Part shown: positions 26,773 through 35,944 of the stretch, in pieces | How positions within the stretch are numbered: position 1 is the first letter of the stretch | How the letters are laid out: each line of letters opens with the position of its first letter | Assembly (NCBI GenBank): GCA_964251665.1 | Contig: CAXUKO010000007.1 | Coordinates: 186,001 to 250,000, forward strand | Direction: 5' to 3' | Length of the DNA: 64,000 bases | From: JBBQLG01 sp964251665 | GTDB lineage: Bacteria > Bacteroidota > Bacteroidia > Cytophagales > Spirosomataceae | The notes under the pieces: generated by a model | Told to the model about the DNA's origin: nothing | The model's input: the letters and a program-made list of their open reading frames with translations, nothing else | The model's database searches: none | Position numbers and translations under genes: made by a program

Positions 26773-29457
26773 TTACAGTTGCGCGATCAGTTCCTTCGCT
26801 TCGGTGACTGTGTATGTATCGTCTAACCGATGCGTCTCGAATACCATGAAATATCGGTATGATTTACCAGCCTGAGCAGCCCAGGTCCTCCCCAGCCGGT
26901 TCTTGGCCGCGCTGTCGGAGTTGTCGCGGTCGTCGCCTTTGGTTTCGAGCACAAGGACGGTGCCGCTTTGGGTATAGAGGATAAAATCAGGGTAGTGATT
27001 CGATTTGAACCCATTGATAGCAAATCCCTTACTGCGCCCCAGATTACGATGCCAAAAAACCACGTTAGGCAGAGCCACGAGTTCGCTGATGACGCGCTCC
27101 TCGAACCCGTTCATGCTACCCTCCCGCTCGTACAGCGATTTACCCAGTGACTTGCCCAGCGGCCCCGGCACAATGGTTTTACCGAACGTGAAACCTTGTT
27201 CAGCCGTAATCTTGCCGACTTCGAGTAGTCTACCGAACTGCTTCTCGGCGTGTTTGTCGGCTAATGTCCTGATTTTCTTTTTGATTTTGTCTTTATAAAC
27301 GAATTCCCGCGAAAGCATATCCCGTATGCGCTCGGCGTCGAAGCTGGCAATGATACGTTCGAGATAGGCTCTGATTTGGCTATCAGCAATGGGATACATG
27401 TTGCCGATTTGCTGAAGCATCCGGTAGGCTAAGTCTTTTACCTGCCCTTGTTTGGGCTTTGTCAGAATGTAATCGACCAGCGCATCCCGCACCTGGATAT
27501 TGTCGATTTGCAGGTAAACCGGCTGATACTGATTGCCGGACGCCCGCTCCAGGTCAATTTTGTAGAGTTCGCTATCAACCGAATCCCAGTCGATTTTGAT
27601 GTCTTCATCGGCGAGTTTAAAGCCACTCAGCAAACTTTCCTGGTTGAGCAGTACGCGTTCGCCAGTACTGAACATACCGATAGCGGGTACATTCATGTAG
27701 AACTGCGGTAGCCGCAGGCCCTGAGCAATGGCTTCGTAATCATCTTTCAAGCTGATCTTTTTCACCTTATCGCCGAGTTCCTGAAAAGTAGGGTTAGGTT
27801 CTGCCTTCGCCTGATTACTGATTTCCTGCTCAAACGCCTGATTCTTCTCCGTTGCCAGCTTCGTAATGGCAACTACCGACTCGGGCAAGCTGGCATACTC
27901 GTCTGTTGGTGCATTCAGCGCGTCCGGGTCGAACTGAACGCGGGCCGGGTCGATGTCGTCGGGCGATAGTTCGCTGGCCGTAGCATCAACCGGCGTATCG
28001 GGCGGAAACAGAAAGCCCGATAATGCCTGCGCGGTTGTTTTGGGCGGTTCCGCATTTATCTGCTCATTGCCAATTGCCCGGTAATCGTTCTTGCTGAAGC
28101 CAGCCGATTCTAAACCCCGGATAATGCTTTGTAATGTCTCGTTGAACTTAGCCGAAGCCGTTAGCACGTACGCTACGTTCAGCAGATCATTGGTGTGGCG
28201 CATGACGTAGGGCTGTCGCAGCACCCGACCCAGAATCTGCTCAATGTCAACCGCCGACGACCGATCGGCCAGCGACGCCAGGATATAGGCAAACGGACAG
28301 TCCCAGCCCTCTTTCAGCGCGTTGACAGTGATGATGTACCGTACCGGGCATTTGGGACTTAGCAAATCGACCCCGTTGAGTTCGTTGATGTCGGCGGTTT
28401 TAATTTTGATCTGCTCTTCGGGAATCTTCAGTGTCAACAACTGCTCTTTCAGCTTTTGAAAGGTCGTCTTGTCATCACCCGTTCGGGGTTGCGCCTGGAA
28501 CAGTATGATGGGCCGGATGTAGCGACCGCCCGCTTTCTGTTCGGCTTTGGCCAATGTCTCCAACTGCCGCCGGAGATTTAGGGCACTCTCTACCACCTGC
28601 GATTTTTCCCGGTGGTTGTAGGCAATCACCGGCAGTTTAACCATGTGCTCCTTCTTCAACTCGATGGCCGGAACGAAGCTGACGATGTTGGCATTTTTCT
28701 TCGGTGTGGCGGTCAGGTCCAGAATGAACGATGGGTTCAGGTTGCGCAGCATATCAACGCTCAGGTCGCTTTCGGCGTTGTGGCTTTCGTCGACCACCAC
28801 TACGGGTGTCAGGCTGCGAATCACATTTATCAGAGCCGTTTCGTCGGTGTCGGCCAGTACGTGAGGGGCAGGCGACCCATCGGCCAGGCGGCTCTGCGTG
28901 GCAAACGCAGCTAAAGCCCCATTTTCCTCAAAAATCTTGCGGTCTTCCTTCTTCGTAGCCCGCAAACTACCGAAACTCAGCACAAACACACTCAGTTGCG
29001 TCTTTACGGATGCCGGGTTAAAACTCGCACCCTGCAACAGGTCTTTTTTCTGGTAAACCGCCACCTGGTGATTGAACAGACTGTCGAGTTTCTGCCGGTA
29101 GGGGTGCGCTGGGTTCGAGAGGTTACGTACGGTCTGCTCCAGGAGGTTACTCCAGGGTACGAGCCACACCACGGCTTTAGGCCGGTCAGGGGCAAAAGCG
29201 TCGAATACGGTGCGCAGGGCATTGACGGCAATAAACGTTTTACCGCCTGCCGTGGGCACCTTCACGCAGACGTGCGGCACCCCGGGCACGTTGTTCTGGT
29301 AAGGACGCATACCCGTGCCATTCAGCGGGTCATACTCCCCTACCGCATCCTGCCAGAACTGGTCATAAGCGGTCTTGTAATCTTTCTGCCCGGCTACCCG
29401 TGCTAAATAGCGGTCGAGGTCGCGAATAACGCCAGCCTGATACGGTTTCAGTTCCAT
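26773..29457 (-). CDS. res: Type III restriction enzyme, Res subunit
   Basis: The 894-residue protein is an SF2 helicase fused to a nuclease. It shows Walker A PTAGGKT (68-74), DESH (221-224), TATPKKNA (motif III, about 255), and the C-terminal helicase motifs LKEGWDCPF and QILGRVLRQPY (about 385-425). At the C-terminus a PD-(D/E)xK nuclease is visible (YPDFILY...VLETKGDD, about 820-842). With the Mod subunit encoded just upstream it should cut unmodified DNA after ATP-driven movement between two head-to-head sites, the known type III mechanism. The length suits the family and no frame break is seen, so the locus looks functional. The start is 46 bp after the mod stop, with a hairpin between. 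Confidence 0.92.
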   Translation of the reverse strand: MELKPYQAGVIRDLDRYLARVAGQKDYKTAYDQFWQDAVGEYDPLNGTGMRPYQNNVPGVPHVCVKVPTAGGKTFIAVNALRTVFDAFAPDRPKAVVWLVPWSNLLEQTVRNLSNPAHPYRQKLDSLFNHQVAVYQKKDLLQGASFNPASVKTQLSVFVLSFGSLRATKKEDRKIFEENGALAAFATQSRLADGSPAPHVLADTDETALINVIRSLTPVVVVDESHNAESDLSVDMLRNLNPSFILDLTATPKKNANIVSFVPAIELKKEHMVKLPVIAYNHREKSQVVESALNLRRQLETLAKAEQKAGGRYIRPIILFQAQPRTGDDKTTFQKLKEQLLTLKIPEEQIKIKTADINELNGVDLLSPKCPVRYIITVNALKEGWDCPFAYILASLADRSSAVDIEQILGRVLRQPYVMRHTNDLLNVAYVLTASAKFNETLQSIIRGLESAGFSKNDYRAIGNEQINAEPPKTTAQALSGFLFPPDTPVDATASELSPDDIDPARVQFDPDALNAPTDEYASLPESVVAITKLATEKNQAFEQEISNQAKAEPNPTFQELGDKVKKISLKDDYEAIAQGLRLPQFYMNVPAIGMFSTGERVLLNQESLLSGFKLADEDIKIDWDSVDSELYKIDLERASGNQYQPVYLQIDNIQVRDALVDYILTKPKQGQVKDLAYRMLQQIGNMYPIADSQIRAYLERIIASFDAERIRDMLSREFVYKDKIKKKIRTLADKHAEKQFGRLLEVGKITAEQGFTFGKTIVPGPLGKSLGKSLYEREGSMNGFEERVISELVALPNVVFWHRNLGRSKGFAINGFKSNHYPDFILYTQSGTVLVLETKGDDRDNSDSAAKNRLGRTWAAQAGKSYRYFMVFETHRLDDTYTVTEAKELIAQL

Positions 29458-29465
29458 GAGTTGCT

Positions 29466-29491
29466 CCCCTCTCCTTTTTTAAGGAGAGGGG
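29466..29491. repeat. Hairpin inside the mod-res gap
   Basis: CCCCTCTCCTT (29466-29476) pairs with AAGGAGAGGGG (29481-29491) across a 4-base loop. It fills most of the 46 bp between the mod stop and the res start. The GTAGGGGGTGAGGTT that follows resembles the edge of a dispersed repeat. It could lower res expression relative to mod or protect the mod end of the transcript. Confidence 0.8.
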
Positions 29492-29503
29492 TAGGGGGTG
29501 AGG

Positions 29504-31060
29504 TTAAAATCTTGAAATATCACGCGGAATCTTCTTGAATATAATTCGATGCTCCTGTAACCACTCGCGGGCAATCAGACAGTTATCGGCGTAGATTATA
29601 TACTGACCCGCCCGTGTTTGCAGGGTGCTCAAATAGTCATAATCCAGCGTAGTAAGGGCAGCAGGCTCGTAGTAGAAATAGTAGGCCGTTTCGTGTAATA
29701 GACCCAGAAAATAGGGTATTTCCTCATTGGTAGTCACGGGTGAAGGCAACGGCGTCCGGGTTTCTGAATACCAGATGTACTCGCGGATGCGGTCTACGGG
29801 GAGGTCTGCGTTCAGAAGGCCATCGTCGTTGAACAGCGGTTCTCCCAGTTCGTAGTAAGTGAAACCGCCCCCGGTGCCGGGCGTGGAGCCATAGCCATCC
29901 ATTACCCGCCGAACCCGCTCGGCAGTGATAGTTTCGGCGTAATCTTCCATCTCAACTAGAATAAACCTCCGATTACCGCCATCGTGTTTGTTCAGATTAA
30001 GAACCGCATGAGCTGTGGTACCCGAGCCAGCGAAAGAATCAAGGATGATGTCGTCGGGACCGGTGGCGATTTGTAATAAGAATTGTAGAGTAACAGATGG
30101 TTTCGGGTGATCGAAAATTTTGCTGCCGAATATTGTCGTCAATTCCTGCATTCCGTCTGAATTCAATCCTTGCTTATCCCACCAAGTCTCGGTCTTTTTA
30201 GTAAGGCTATTTCTTTCTTCGAGAAACACCCTCTGTACAGGACGTGACGCCCCATTTTTGCCAAAAATTATTCTCCCTTCAAGAATTCTCCGATTAACTT
30301 CAGCTTCATTAAATACCCAATACCTACCTTTTGGAGGCAAAAATTTCTCACCAGTCAGAGGGTTAATTATCTCAAAGTAAGGACCTTTATGATTCGCGGA
30401 AAGGTCAGTAACCTTCCAAGGTCCTTTAGGGTGATTATCTGGATTAGAATAGCTTTTGGTTATATATTCTTCTTCTAAAGGCGTTCCTAAGAAAACAGCT
30501 TTATTGATATTCTTTGAATAGCATACTATGAAGTCGTGAACAGGAGGAATGTGACCCATGTTATTACCGTTAGTCTTTTTCTTCCATAAAATATTTGCTA
30601 CAAAATTCCCCACACCCCAAATCTCATCCATCATTAGTTTCAAACTGGCTTGCTCATTGTCGTCAATGGATACGAAAACAGCCCCATCATCCGCTAAAAG
30701 CCTGTGCAACAACACTAACCGGGGATACATCATGCAGAGCCATTTGTCGTGGCGGCTGAGGTCTTCGCTTTCCTTGCCTACGACTTTACCAAGCCAGCGC
30801 TTGATCTTGGGATCATTGACGTTATCATTGTAGACCCAGTTTTCGTTACCGGTATTATACGGAGGATCGATGTAGATGCACTTGATACGTCCTTCGTAGT
30901 AGGGCAGCAGGGCTTTCAGGGCTTCGAGATTGTCGCCGTGAATGATGCGGTTGCCACTGTCGGGTGTACCAACTGTATATTGAGGGTCCAGGACGCGAAA
31001 CGGTACGTCGAGGTGATGATTGACTACTTTCTCTTTTCCAAGCCAGCGGAGTTCGGGCAT
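29504..31060 (-). CDS. mod: Type III DNA adenine methyltransferase, Mod subunit
   Basis: The 518-residue protein has motif IV DPPYNTG (65-71) ahead of motif I FAGSGTT (343-349), the beta-class order of type III Mod and related N6-adenine methyltransferases. The intervening and following sequence would carry the target-recognition region that sets the specificity for both methylation and cutting. The DNA from about 30060 to 30700 is visibly richer in A+T than both flanks, which suggests that the recognition part was exchanged or acquired separately. Res follows on the same strand. The gene lies between a Mo-hydroxylase operon and its maturation genes. Recognition sequence not predictable. Confidence 0.9.
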   Translation of the reverse strand: MPELRWLGKEKVVNHHLDVPFRVLDPQYTVGTPDSGNRIIHGDNLEALKALLPYYEGRIKCIYIDPPYNTGNENWVYNDNVNDPKIKRWLGKVVGKESEDLSRHDKWLCMMYPRLVLLHRLLADDGAVFVSIDDNEQASLKLMMDEIWGVGNFVANILWKKKTNGNNMGHIPPVHDFIVCYSKNINKAVFLGTPLEEEYITKSYSNPDNHPKGPWKVTDLSANHKGPYFEIINPLTGEKFLPPKGRYWVFNEAEVNRRILEGRIIFGKNGASRPVQRVFLEERNSLTKKTETWWDKQGLNSDGMQELTTIFGSKIFDHPKPSVTLQFLLQIATGPDDIILDSFAGSGTTAHAVLNLNKHDGGNRRFILVEMEDYAETITAERVRRVMDGYGSTPGTGGGFTYYELGEPLFNDDGLLNADLPVDRIREYIWYSETRTPLPSPVTTNEEIPYFLGLLHETAYYFYYEPAALTTLDYDYLSTLQTRAGQYIIYADNCLIAREWLQEHRIIFKKIPRDISRF

Positions 31061-31605
31061 TTTGAGCGTCGGGCAATTGCGGTGAGTCGCCCCGAGGCTC
31101 AGTAGAGGGCATAAAAAACGGGCGGCCTCCGCTGCGTAATGTACTCAGTCTGAGGTATCCGCATACCTTGAAAGGAATACAAACAGCAAGAGGACACGCC
31201 CTTTCGAGCGCGTCCTGCTAAGCTGCCTCTTCCTCTCATTTTGAAATTGCGGATTTTCAGACTGAGGAAACGGTTAGCAACGCTAAATCTTTATGTGTAA
31301 GCTGTTTATAATTTCGATTTTCGGTCAGAATTTGTCTGATATTTTGTCATCCTGAGGAACGAAGGATCTTAGCGATTAAGTAACTAAGATTCTTCGTTCC
31401 TCAGGATGACAAAATCTCTCTCTCTACAAACTTAAGAGCAAAATTCTAAACAGCTTTATCAGAATAAGTTGTCTTTTTTCGGTTGTTTCCAGGTTTGTTC
31501 AGGCCCGCAAGATACGGGGAATGGGCGGATTGGGCAACCCGTGCCAAGCCCATTCTGCGTGTAGACGGCCTATTATAAACTGGTTGATTACGCCCTCTGA
31601 GCCGC
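31061..31605. other. 545-bp gap upstream of mod with a dispersed palindrome
   Basis: No credible gene. It contains the P1 palindrome at 31341-31415, a weaker imperfect hairpin around 31191-31214 (GGAC-A-CGC with GCG-C-GTCC), and two CAG[TA]CTGAGG copies about 100 bp apart (near 31147 and 31257) that might be remnants of an insertion. The mod promoter should lie here but I could not identify it with confidence. Confidence 0.6.
31341..31415. repeat. Palindromic repeat, family P1 copy B
   Basis: Arms of 32 bp (31341-31372 and 31384-31415) differ at one position. The ends are ATTTTGTCAT/ATGACAAAAT, followed inward by CCTGAGGAACGAAGGATCTTAG. The centre, AGCGATTAAGTAACT, resembles the reverse complement of the copy-A centre (AGCGATTTAGTAGCT). 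The next genes on both sides are transcribed on the minus strand. Confidence 0.9.
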
Positions 31606-32289
31606 CTATAAATGTTCCCTGAAAAAGGTTAGTGTCCGTTCCCAGGCATCGGCGGCCGCTTCGGGATTGTAGGCCGACTGGCTCTCGTTCATAAAGGAAT
31701 GTTTCGCGCCCGGATAGACTTTGATGTCGTGAGGTACGTTCGCCTTCGTCAGGTCGGCATCTAATTTACGGCCCTGCTTAGCCGTGAAGTCCTTCTCGGG
31801 GTAAGAGCCCACAACAGGGCATAAACCCGATACATTGGTTTTCAGGGGTTTCGGCGTCAGGCCATAAAAGGGAGCAATGGTTTTCACCCGCTTATCTTCA
31901 TTGGCTAAGGCCAGCGCAAAGTTGCCGCCCATGCAGAAGCCAATGGCCCCCAGCCGGTTCGCATCCGCGTAGGGCTGTTGCCCTAAATAGGTCAGGGCAT
32001 TACGGAGGTGCCGGGTGCCGTAGTTATCGGTGTTACTGCTCAACACGGCCCGCAGGGTTTGCAAAATGCACAGAACCTTTATACCGCCCGAATAGAGGTC
32101 GACCGCCAGTGCAGCATATCCCTCCTGCGCTAATCGGCGACAAACACCCCGGATATTATCGTTCAGCCCGAATACTTCCTGAATAACGACCAGCGCGGGC
32201 AGCGAGCCGACACCGGCCGGCCGCGCGGTAAACGCATTCAATGCCTTTCCCTCGCTGATGATCGTCAATGTGTTTTCCTGGATGTTCAT
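31606..32289 (-). CDS. Dienelactone hydrolase family protein
   Basis: The 227-residue alpha/beta hydrolase has the Cys-Asp-His triad of dienelactone hydrolases: cysteine nucleophile in GFCMGG (about 120), aspartate in YPEKDFTAKQG (about 170) and histidine in GAKHSFMN (about 202). The N-terminal PALVVIQEVFGLNDNIRG supplies the conserved Glu that activates the cysteine. It has no signal peptide. It lies 46 bp downstream of mocA, so it may be third in the xdhC-mocA operon. A role in degrading a ring-cleavage lactone produced after Mo-hydroxylase action is possible but is inference; most relatives have undefined substrates. Confidence 0.88.
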   Translation of the reverse strand: MNIQENTLTIISEGKALNAFTARPAGVGSLPALVVIQEVFGLNDNIRGVCRRLAQEGYAALAVDLYSGGIKVLCILQTLRAVLSSNTDNYGTRHLRNALTYLGQQPYADANRLGAIGFCMGGNFALALANEDKRVKTIAPFYGLTPKPLKTNVSGLCPVVGSYPEKDFTAKQGRKLDADLTKANVPHDIKVYPGAKHSFMNESQSAYNPEAAADAWERTLTFFREHL

Positions 32290-32334
32290 GGGTAAAACTG
32301 GATTAAGTCGCTTATGGAATAGCCTGTTCGGATA

Positions 32335-32952
32335 TCAGTTGCCCGCTTGCTGACTTTCCCACTTCTCCACATCGGCCCAGGAATCCAGGTCAACAGCGGC
32401 TGGTTCAAAGTCGATTTCGGCCAGATTATCCCGGCGTTTTTGAAGCAGATAGCGGGCACCTTTGTCACCATCAAGGGCCAGTAAATCGTCGAAGACAGCC
32501 CGGGCAAACAGCGCCGGCACCCCTACCCCACCGTTGTAGCGACAGGCGACCATTGGCTTACCCGTTTCGACAAATGTGTCGACCAGGTGCCGGATCAGGT
32601 CGGGCGTGATCAGGGGCTGATCGCAGAGTAAAACGACAACGGCATCCACACGAACGGGAGCCTGATTGAACGCCTGCAATCCCGCTTTCAGGGATGTAGA
32701 CATTCCCTCGGCCCAGTCCGGGTTGTCAAGTACCTGAATGGGCAAGCCGGGCAAGTCGGTTCTTATACGCTCCTGATTCGCCCCCAGCACCACGGCAACC
32801 GGGCCGTTCAATTGCGCGGCCAGTGCCGTTTCGGTAATCCGACGAATGAGCGTCTTTCCCTCAATTTCCAGCAGTTGCTTCGCCTGCCCGCCAAAGCGCC
32901 TTGATGCGCCAGCCGCCAGAATAAGTACACCAACGGTTGGAGGATTAGCCAT
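32335..32952 (-). CDS. mocA: Molybdenum cofactor nucleotidyltransferase (MocA-like)
   Basis: The 205-residue product is a small NTP-transferase of the MobA/MocA type, with the signature LILAAGASRRFGGQAKQLL (10-28), a central PVAVVLGANQ strand and VVLLCDQPLI (about 103), where Asp binds the metal. MocA joins CTP to molybdopterin to make the cytosine dinucleotide cofactor. Membership of MocA rather than MobA is inferred from the neighbouring xdhC and the Mo-hydroxylase encoded nearby. The gene follows xdhC by 13 bp. Confidence 0.85.
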   Translation of the reverse strand: MANPPTVGVLILAAGASRRFGGQAKQLLEIEGKTLIRRITETALAAQLNGPVAVVLGANQERIRTDLPGLPIQVLDNPDWAEGMSTSLKAGLQAFNQAPVRVDAVVVLLCDQPLITPDLIRHLVDTFVETGKPMVACRYNGGVGVPALFARAVFDDLLALDGDKGARYLLQKRRDNLAEIDFEPAAVDLDSWADVEKWESQQAGN

Positions 32953-32965
32953 ACATCAATACGTT

Positions 32966-33946
32966 TCAGGCTGAGAGTTGAGCCTCACCGGGCACACTCA
33001 CCTTCTGATGAATCGGAGCATCTTTAAACTTAAGCGGCTGTGCCGTCGTTTGCCGAAATACGGTCTGAATTTCGGCAACAATCGACAAGGCAATTTCAGC
33101 GGGAGTTTCGGCCCCGACGTCTAAGCCGATAGGCGCAAAAATCCGGTTGTGGTCAGCGGGTTGTACTACGTCGGCCAGGTCATTTAACAGAGCGTCACCC
33201 CGTTTCCGGGGACCAAGAATACCGATGTAGGGAATGGCCGTTTGCAGCAGATCGCGCAGCACCGCCAGATCGAACTTGTAGTTATGGGAAATCAGCACAG
33301 CCGCCGAATAGGGGTCGATGGCAATAGATTGCTGCACGTTGTCGCGCTGAACGGTAACCAACTGATCGGCCTGCGAAAACCGCTTTGGGTTGAGATGCGC
33401 CACGCAATCATCGGCCACCACCACCGGCCAGCCGAGCAATTTAGCCTGACTTACGAGCGGGACAGCGTCATAACCAGCCCCGAAAACGAGTAGCTGAACG
33501 TCGGGGCGCAGGTGCTCCGTAAACTCCGTGCCGTTGGGCAATATCCGCGTGAGTGTCAGCGGTTGCCGTCCCTGCAACACCCGGTCCAGCGTTTCGAGGG
33601 GATTATCGGCATCCGTCGGGTCCAGGGCTTCAATCAGCACGTCCAGTACGCCATGACAGCCCAGGCCAATGCCGAAATTATCCCCGTCGGGTTGGGAGGT
33701 ATCGTAGGTAACAATTCGTGACTCCCGGGTCTGCATCACCTCGCGGGCTTTGCGCAGGGCGTCGCCTTCCAGACAACCACCACTGATGGCCCCGGTCCAA
33801 TGCCCGCTGTCTAAAATCAGCATTCGGGCACCGGGACGCCGGTAACCAGAACCTTTCAAGCCAACAACCGTAGCCAAAGCGGCCCGTCGCTGACTAAAAT
33901 CGACTTCCCGATAGGTGTCGATTATATGCCTGAACTCGTTGATCAC
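32966..33946 (-). CDS. xdhC: XdhC/CoxI family Mo-cofactor insertion protein
   Basis: The 326-residue protein has the N-terminal XdhC/CoxI domain (AALATVVGLKGSGYRRPGAR, ISGGCLEGD, about 20-65) and a C-terminal Rossmann domain (LLVFGAGYDAVPL about 170; GILGPRKRGD about 245). XdhC proteins bind the molybdenum cofactor, help its sulfuration and deliver it to xanthine-dehydrogenase-type apoenzymes. The best client in this window is the IorA/IorB-like pair at 22482-25132. First gene of the xdhC-mocA-hydrolase group. Confidence 0.9.
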   Translation of the reverse strand: MINEFRHIIDTYREVDFSQRRAALATVVGLKGSGYRRPGARMLILDSGHWTGAISGGCLEGDALRKAREVMQTRESRIVTYDTSQPDGDNFGIGLGCHGVLDVLIEALDPTDADNPLETLDRVLQGRQPLTLTRILPNGTEFTEHLRPDVQLLVFGAGYDAVPLVSQAKLLGWPVVVADDCVAHLNPKRFSQADQLVTVQRDNVQQSIAIDPYSAAVLISHNYKFDLAVLRDLLQTAIPYIGILGPRKRGDALLNDLADVVQPADHNRIFAPIGLDVGAETPAEIALSIVAEIQTVFRQTTAQPLKFKDAPIHQKVSVPGEAQLSA

Positions 33947-34019
33947 GTCCGAAAAATTTATAGGAAACGCCGTCGAAACAAAGGAGAAAGTTACAGCAAA
34001 TAGGCCAAACTAACACCAG

Positions 34020-35654
34020 TCAGCCTAATTTGGGTTCGGCCCAGAGGGCAGTAAAGCAACCGATCAATAACACGAACCAGACCCATTCGGTTATCGCCGA
34101 TTCAACCGGTTGAGGTGTTGTTTCAGTATGGCTGCTGACGAAGCTGGCTTCGTGCGCGAGTACATACGAACGAACCAGTTGATTTTTAGCCACCGAACTA
34201 CCCTGTGTTGTGTTCACGAATAGGCTTAGCGAATCGGCCACAGGTACCCAGCCCGCGCGGTTGAACCGATACTCGCCTTCGGCTGACAAGGGGTTAATCG
34301 GCGATGGAATCAGTCGGGCAGTATCCGTATCAACCCGCATCAACGCAGCATTTCCCGTTGCATTATTCACACGAATGGGGCGACGCAGTCCGCTCACTAC
34401 CGGCGCATCAATCAATACATTATTCCGACCAGCCTTCTGGAACGAAGACAACAGGGCGTACCACAGCCGCGCATATCCAGTGCTATCGCCACTGAGTGCC
34501 AGCGGAAAAGTTTCGCTCAGTAAACTGATCCCAACAAGGCCGCTTGTTCGCTGTACGGCTACCGGATAGCCGGGAACACCCTGCTGACTGAGCAGCGTAT
34601 TAAACTGAAAGGGCAGCGCCGTCAGGTCTTTGCCTACGGGTACCGTCTCGGTGTTACCGATCTTACGCACGCTAAATCGACTTCCCAGCGCCTGATTTAT
34701 CGTACGAACGTCAGCATCAGGGTTTATCAGGTTGATAAATAACACTCGTTTACCCTCCAGCATGGCTCGCTTCACAATCGGATTAGCCGCGTTGCCGGGG
34801 TCCGTAATGACCATGTCAGGTTTACGTTCTTTCGATTGGTTGATGGTCACGCTATTACGTATATTCGTCGAAACCGTACTCGTAAGCTGCACGGCCTGAC
34901 CCATCCGACCCAGCCAGTCCGCCAGCGTTTTAGTCTCAAAATCGGGATTATTCAGGATAAACTGGTAGGCCATCGGCTCGGCGGGACGGGCAAAAAAACG
35001 AACCGTATCCAACGGAGTGCCGCCTAGTGTGAGTTCGAGTTCCGTGCGCCCCCGGGCGAAGGCTGGAAACTGCAGGGCAAACGATCTATCGTTCGGAGTC
35101 AGGGTAATGCTGTCGAGCGTTTGACCAGCATAACTAAGTTTGAGCCACTGCTTACGGGATAAGCGAATCCGACCCGAAACCCGCTGCATCTCCCCCTGCC
35201 GTACAAGACCCTTCCAATGAATCGACTCCAATTGGTCAGGCTCCTCATAGGGAATCCACTGCACGTTCGATCCACTTAACCGGCTTAGTAACTCCGGAGA
35301 AAATGTCTCTCCGAGCAGGGTTACATTGGCAAAGTTACCGGTAAAATTTCGGGCCGTGAACCGCTCGGAAACACCCAGTCTAGCCTGAACCTCCCGTGCT
35401 TTGTCTGCGGGAACCTCTTCGCCTACCAGCAGCGCACGAGTACTGGGCGTAGTCGTCTGCCATACCGGTTGCAACACGTACCCGACGATGAGTAACCAGA
35501 GCAGGATATTCAACGCCACGCGCAGGCTACGCCGGACCCCTGATTGCGTCTGGTTTCGAATCAGGAACCAAATCTGCACAACCAGCAAGGCCACTAATGC
35601 GGCAACAATAGCCCAGTTAAGCGGTTTTGACCAATCGAAATTACTGTGAATCAT
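34020..35654 (-). CDS. Membrane-anchored hypothetical protein at the end of the MoxR operon
   Basis: The 544-residue product has two N-terminal membrane helices (about 13-32 and 45-63) and one at the C-terminus (about 523-540, WVWFVLLIGCFTALWAEP), with a large region between that should be periplasmic. No catalytic motif was recognised. It has the layout of BatA-like proteins seen with MoxR/DUF58 clusters, without an intact von Willebrand motif. It is last in the six-gene minus-strand series beginning at 42075, but is separated from the DUF4175 gene by 290 bp that hold a dispersed palindrome, so it may have its own promoter. Confidence 0.75.
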   Translation of the reverse strand: MIHSNFDWSKPLNWAIVAALVALLVVQIWFLIRNQTQSGVRRSLRVALNILLWLLIVGYVLQPVWQTTTPSTRALLVGEEVPADKAREVQARLGVSERFTARNFTGNFANVTLLGETFSPELLSRLSGSNVQWIPYEEPDQLESIHWKGLVRQGEMQRVSGRIRLSRKQWLKLSYAGQTLDSITLTPNDRSFALQFPAFARGRTELELTLGGTPLDTVRFFARPAEPMAYQFILNNPDFETKTLADWLGRMGQAVQLTSTVSTNIRNSVTINQSKERKPDMVITDPGNAANPIVKRAMLEGKRVLFINLINPDADVRTINQALGSRFSVRKIGNTETVPVGKDLTALPFQFNTLLSQQGVPGYPVAVQRTSGLVGISLLSETFPLALSGDSTGYARLWYALLSSFQKAGRNNVLIDAPVVSGLRRPIRVNNATGNAALMRVDTDTARLIPSPINPLSAEGEYRFNRAGWVPVADSLSLFVNTTQGSSVAKNQLVRSYVLAHEASFVSSHTETTPQPVESAITEWVWFVLLIGCFTALWAEPKLG

Positions 35655-35725
35655 TACGGAACGCTGGTTAGTATGATGGGTATGGTCTGATGTGATTTAT
35701 AATGTCGCTTGATCAGACAATGATC

Positions 35726-35816
35726 GATACCGGATTTTGTCATCCTGACGGAGGAAGGATCTTAGCAGTTCAGTACCTAAGATCCTTCCTCCGTCAGGAT
35801 GACAAAATCCAGTATC
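35726..35816. repeat. Palindromic repeat, family P1 copy C (longest)
   Basis: Arms of 40 bp (35726-35765 and 35777-35816) differ at one position. The inner part reads GGATTTTGTCATCCTGACGGAGGAAGG on the left arm up to ATCTTAG, with an 11-base centre. It shares the ATTTTGTCATCCTGA core with copy B. It lies in the gap between the DUF4175 gene and the last gene of the MoxR operon. Confidence 0.9.
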
Positions 35817-35944
35817 AAAACGAGATCTTAAACAAATTCACTATCATGGCTTTTATAATTTACCTAAGTTGAACGCCCCAGCATTCGTGCTATTAAAATT
35901 ATACTTGCCCTTACTATTTGTTCGGGTTATCAACTCGGGACTAA

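Noticed and set aside
31061..31605. Possible tRNA or integration site next to the restriction genes
   Set aside because: I searched by eye for tRNA-like arms and a GGTTCGA-type loop and found none. The hairpins here match dispersed repeats instead.
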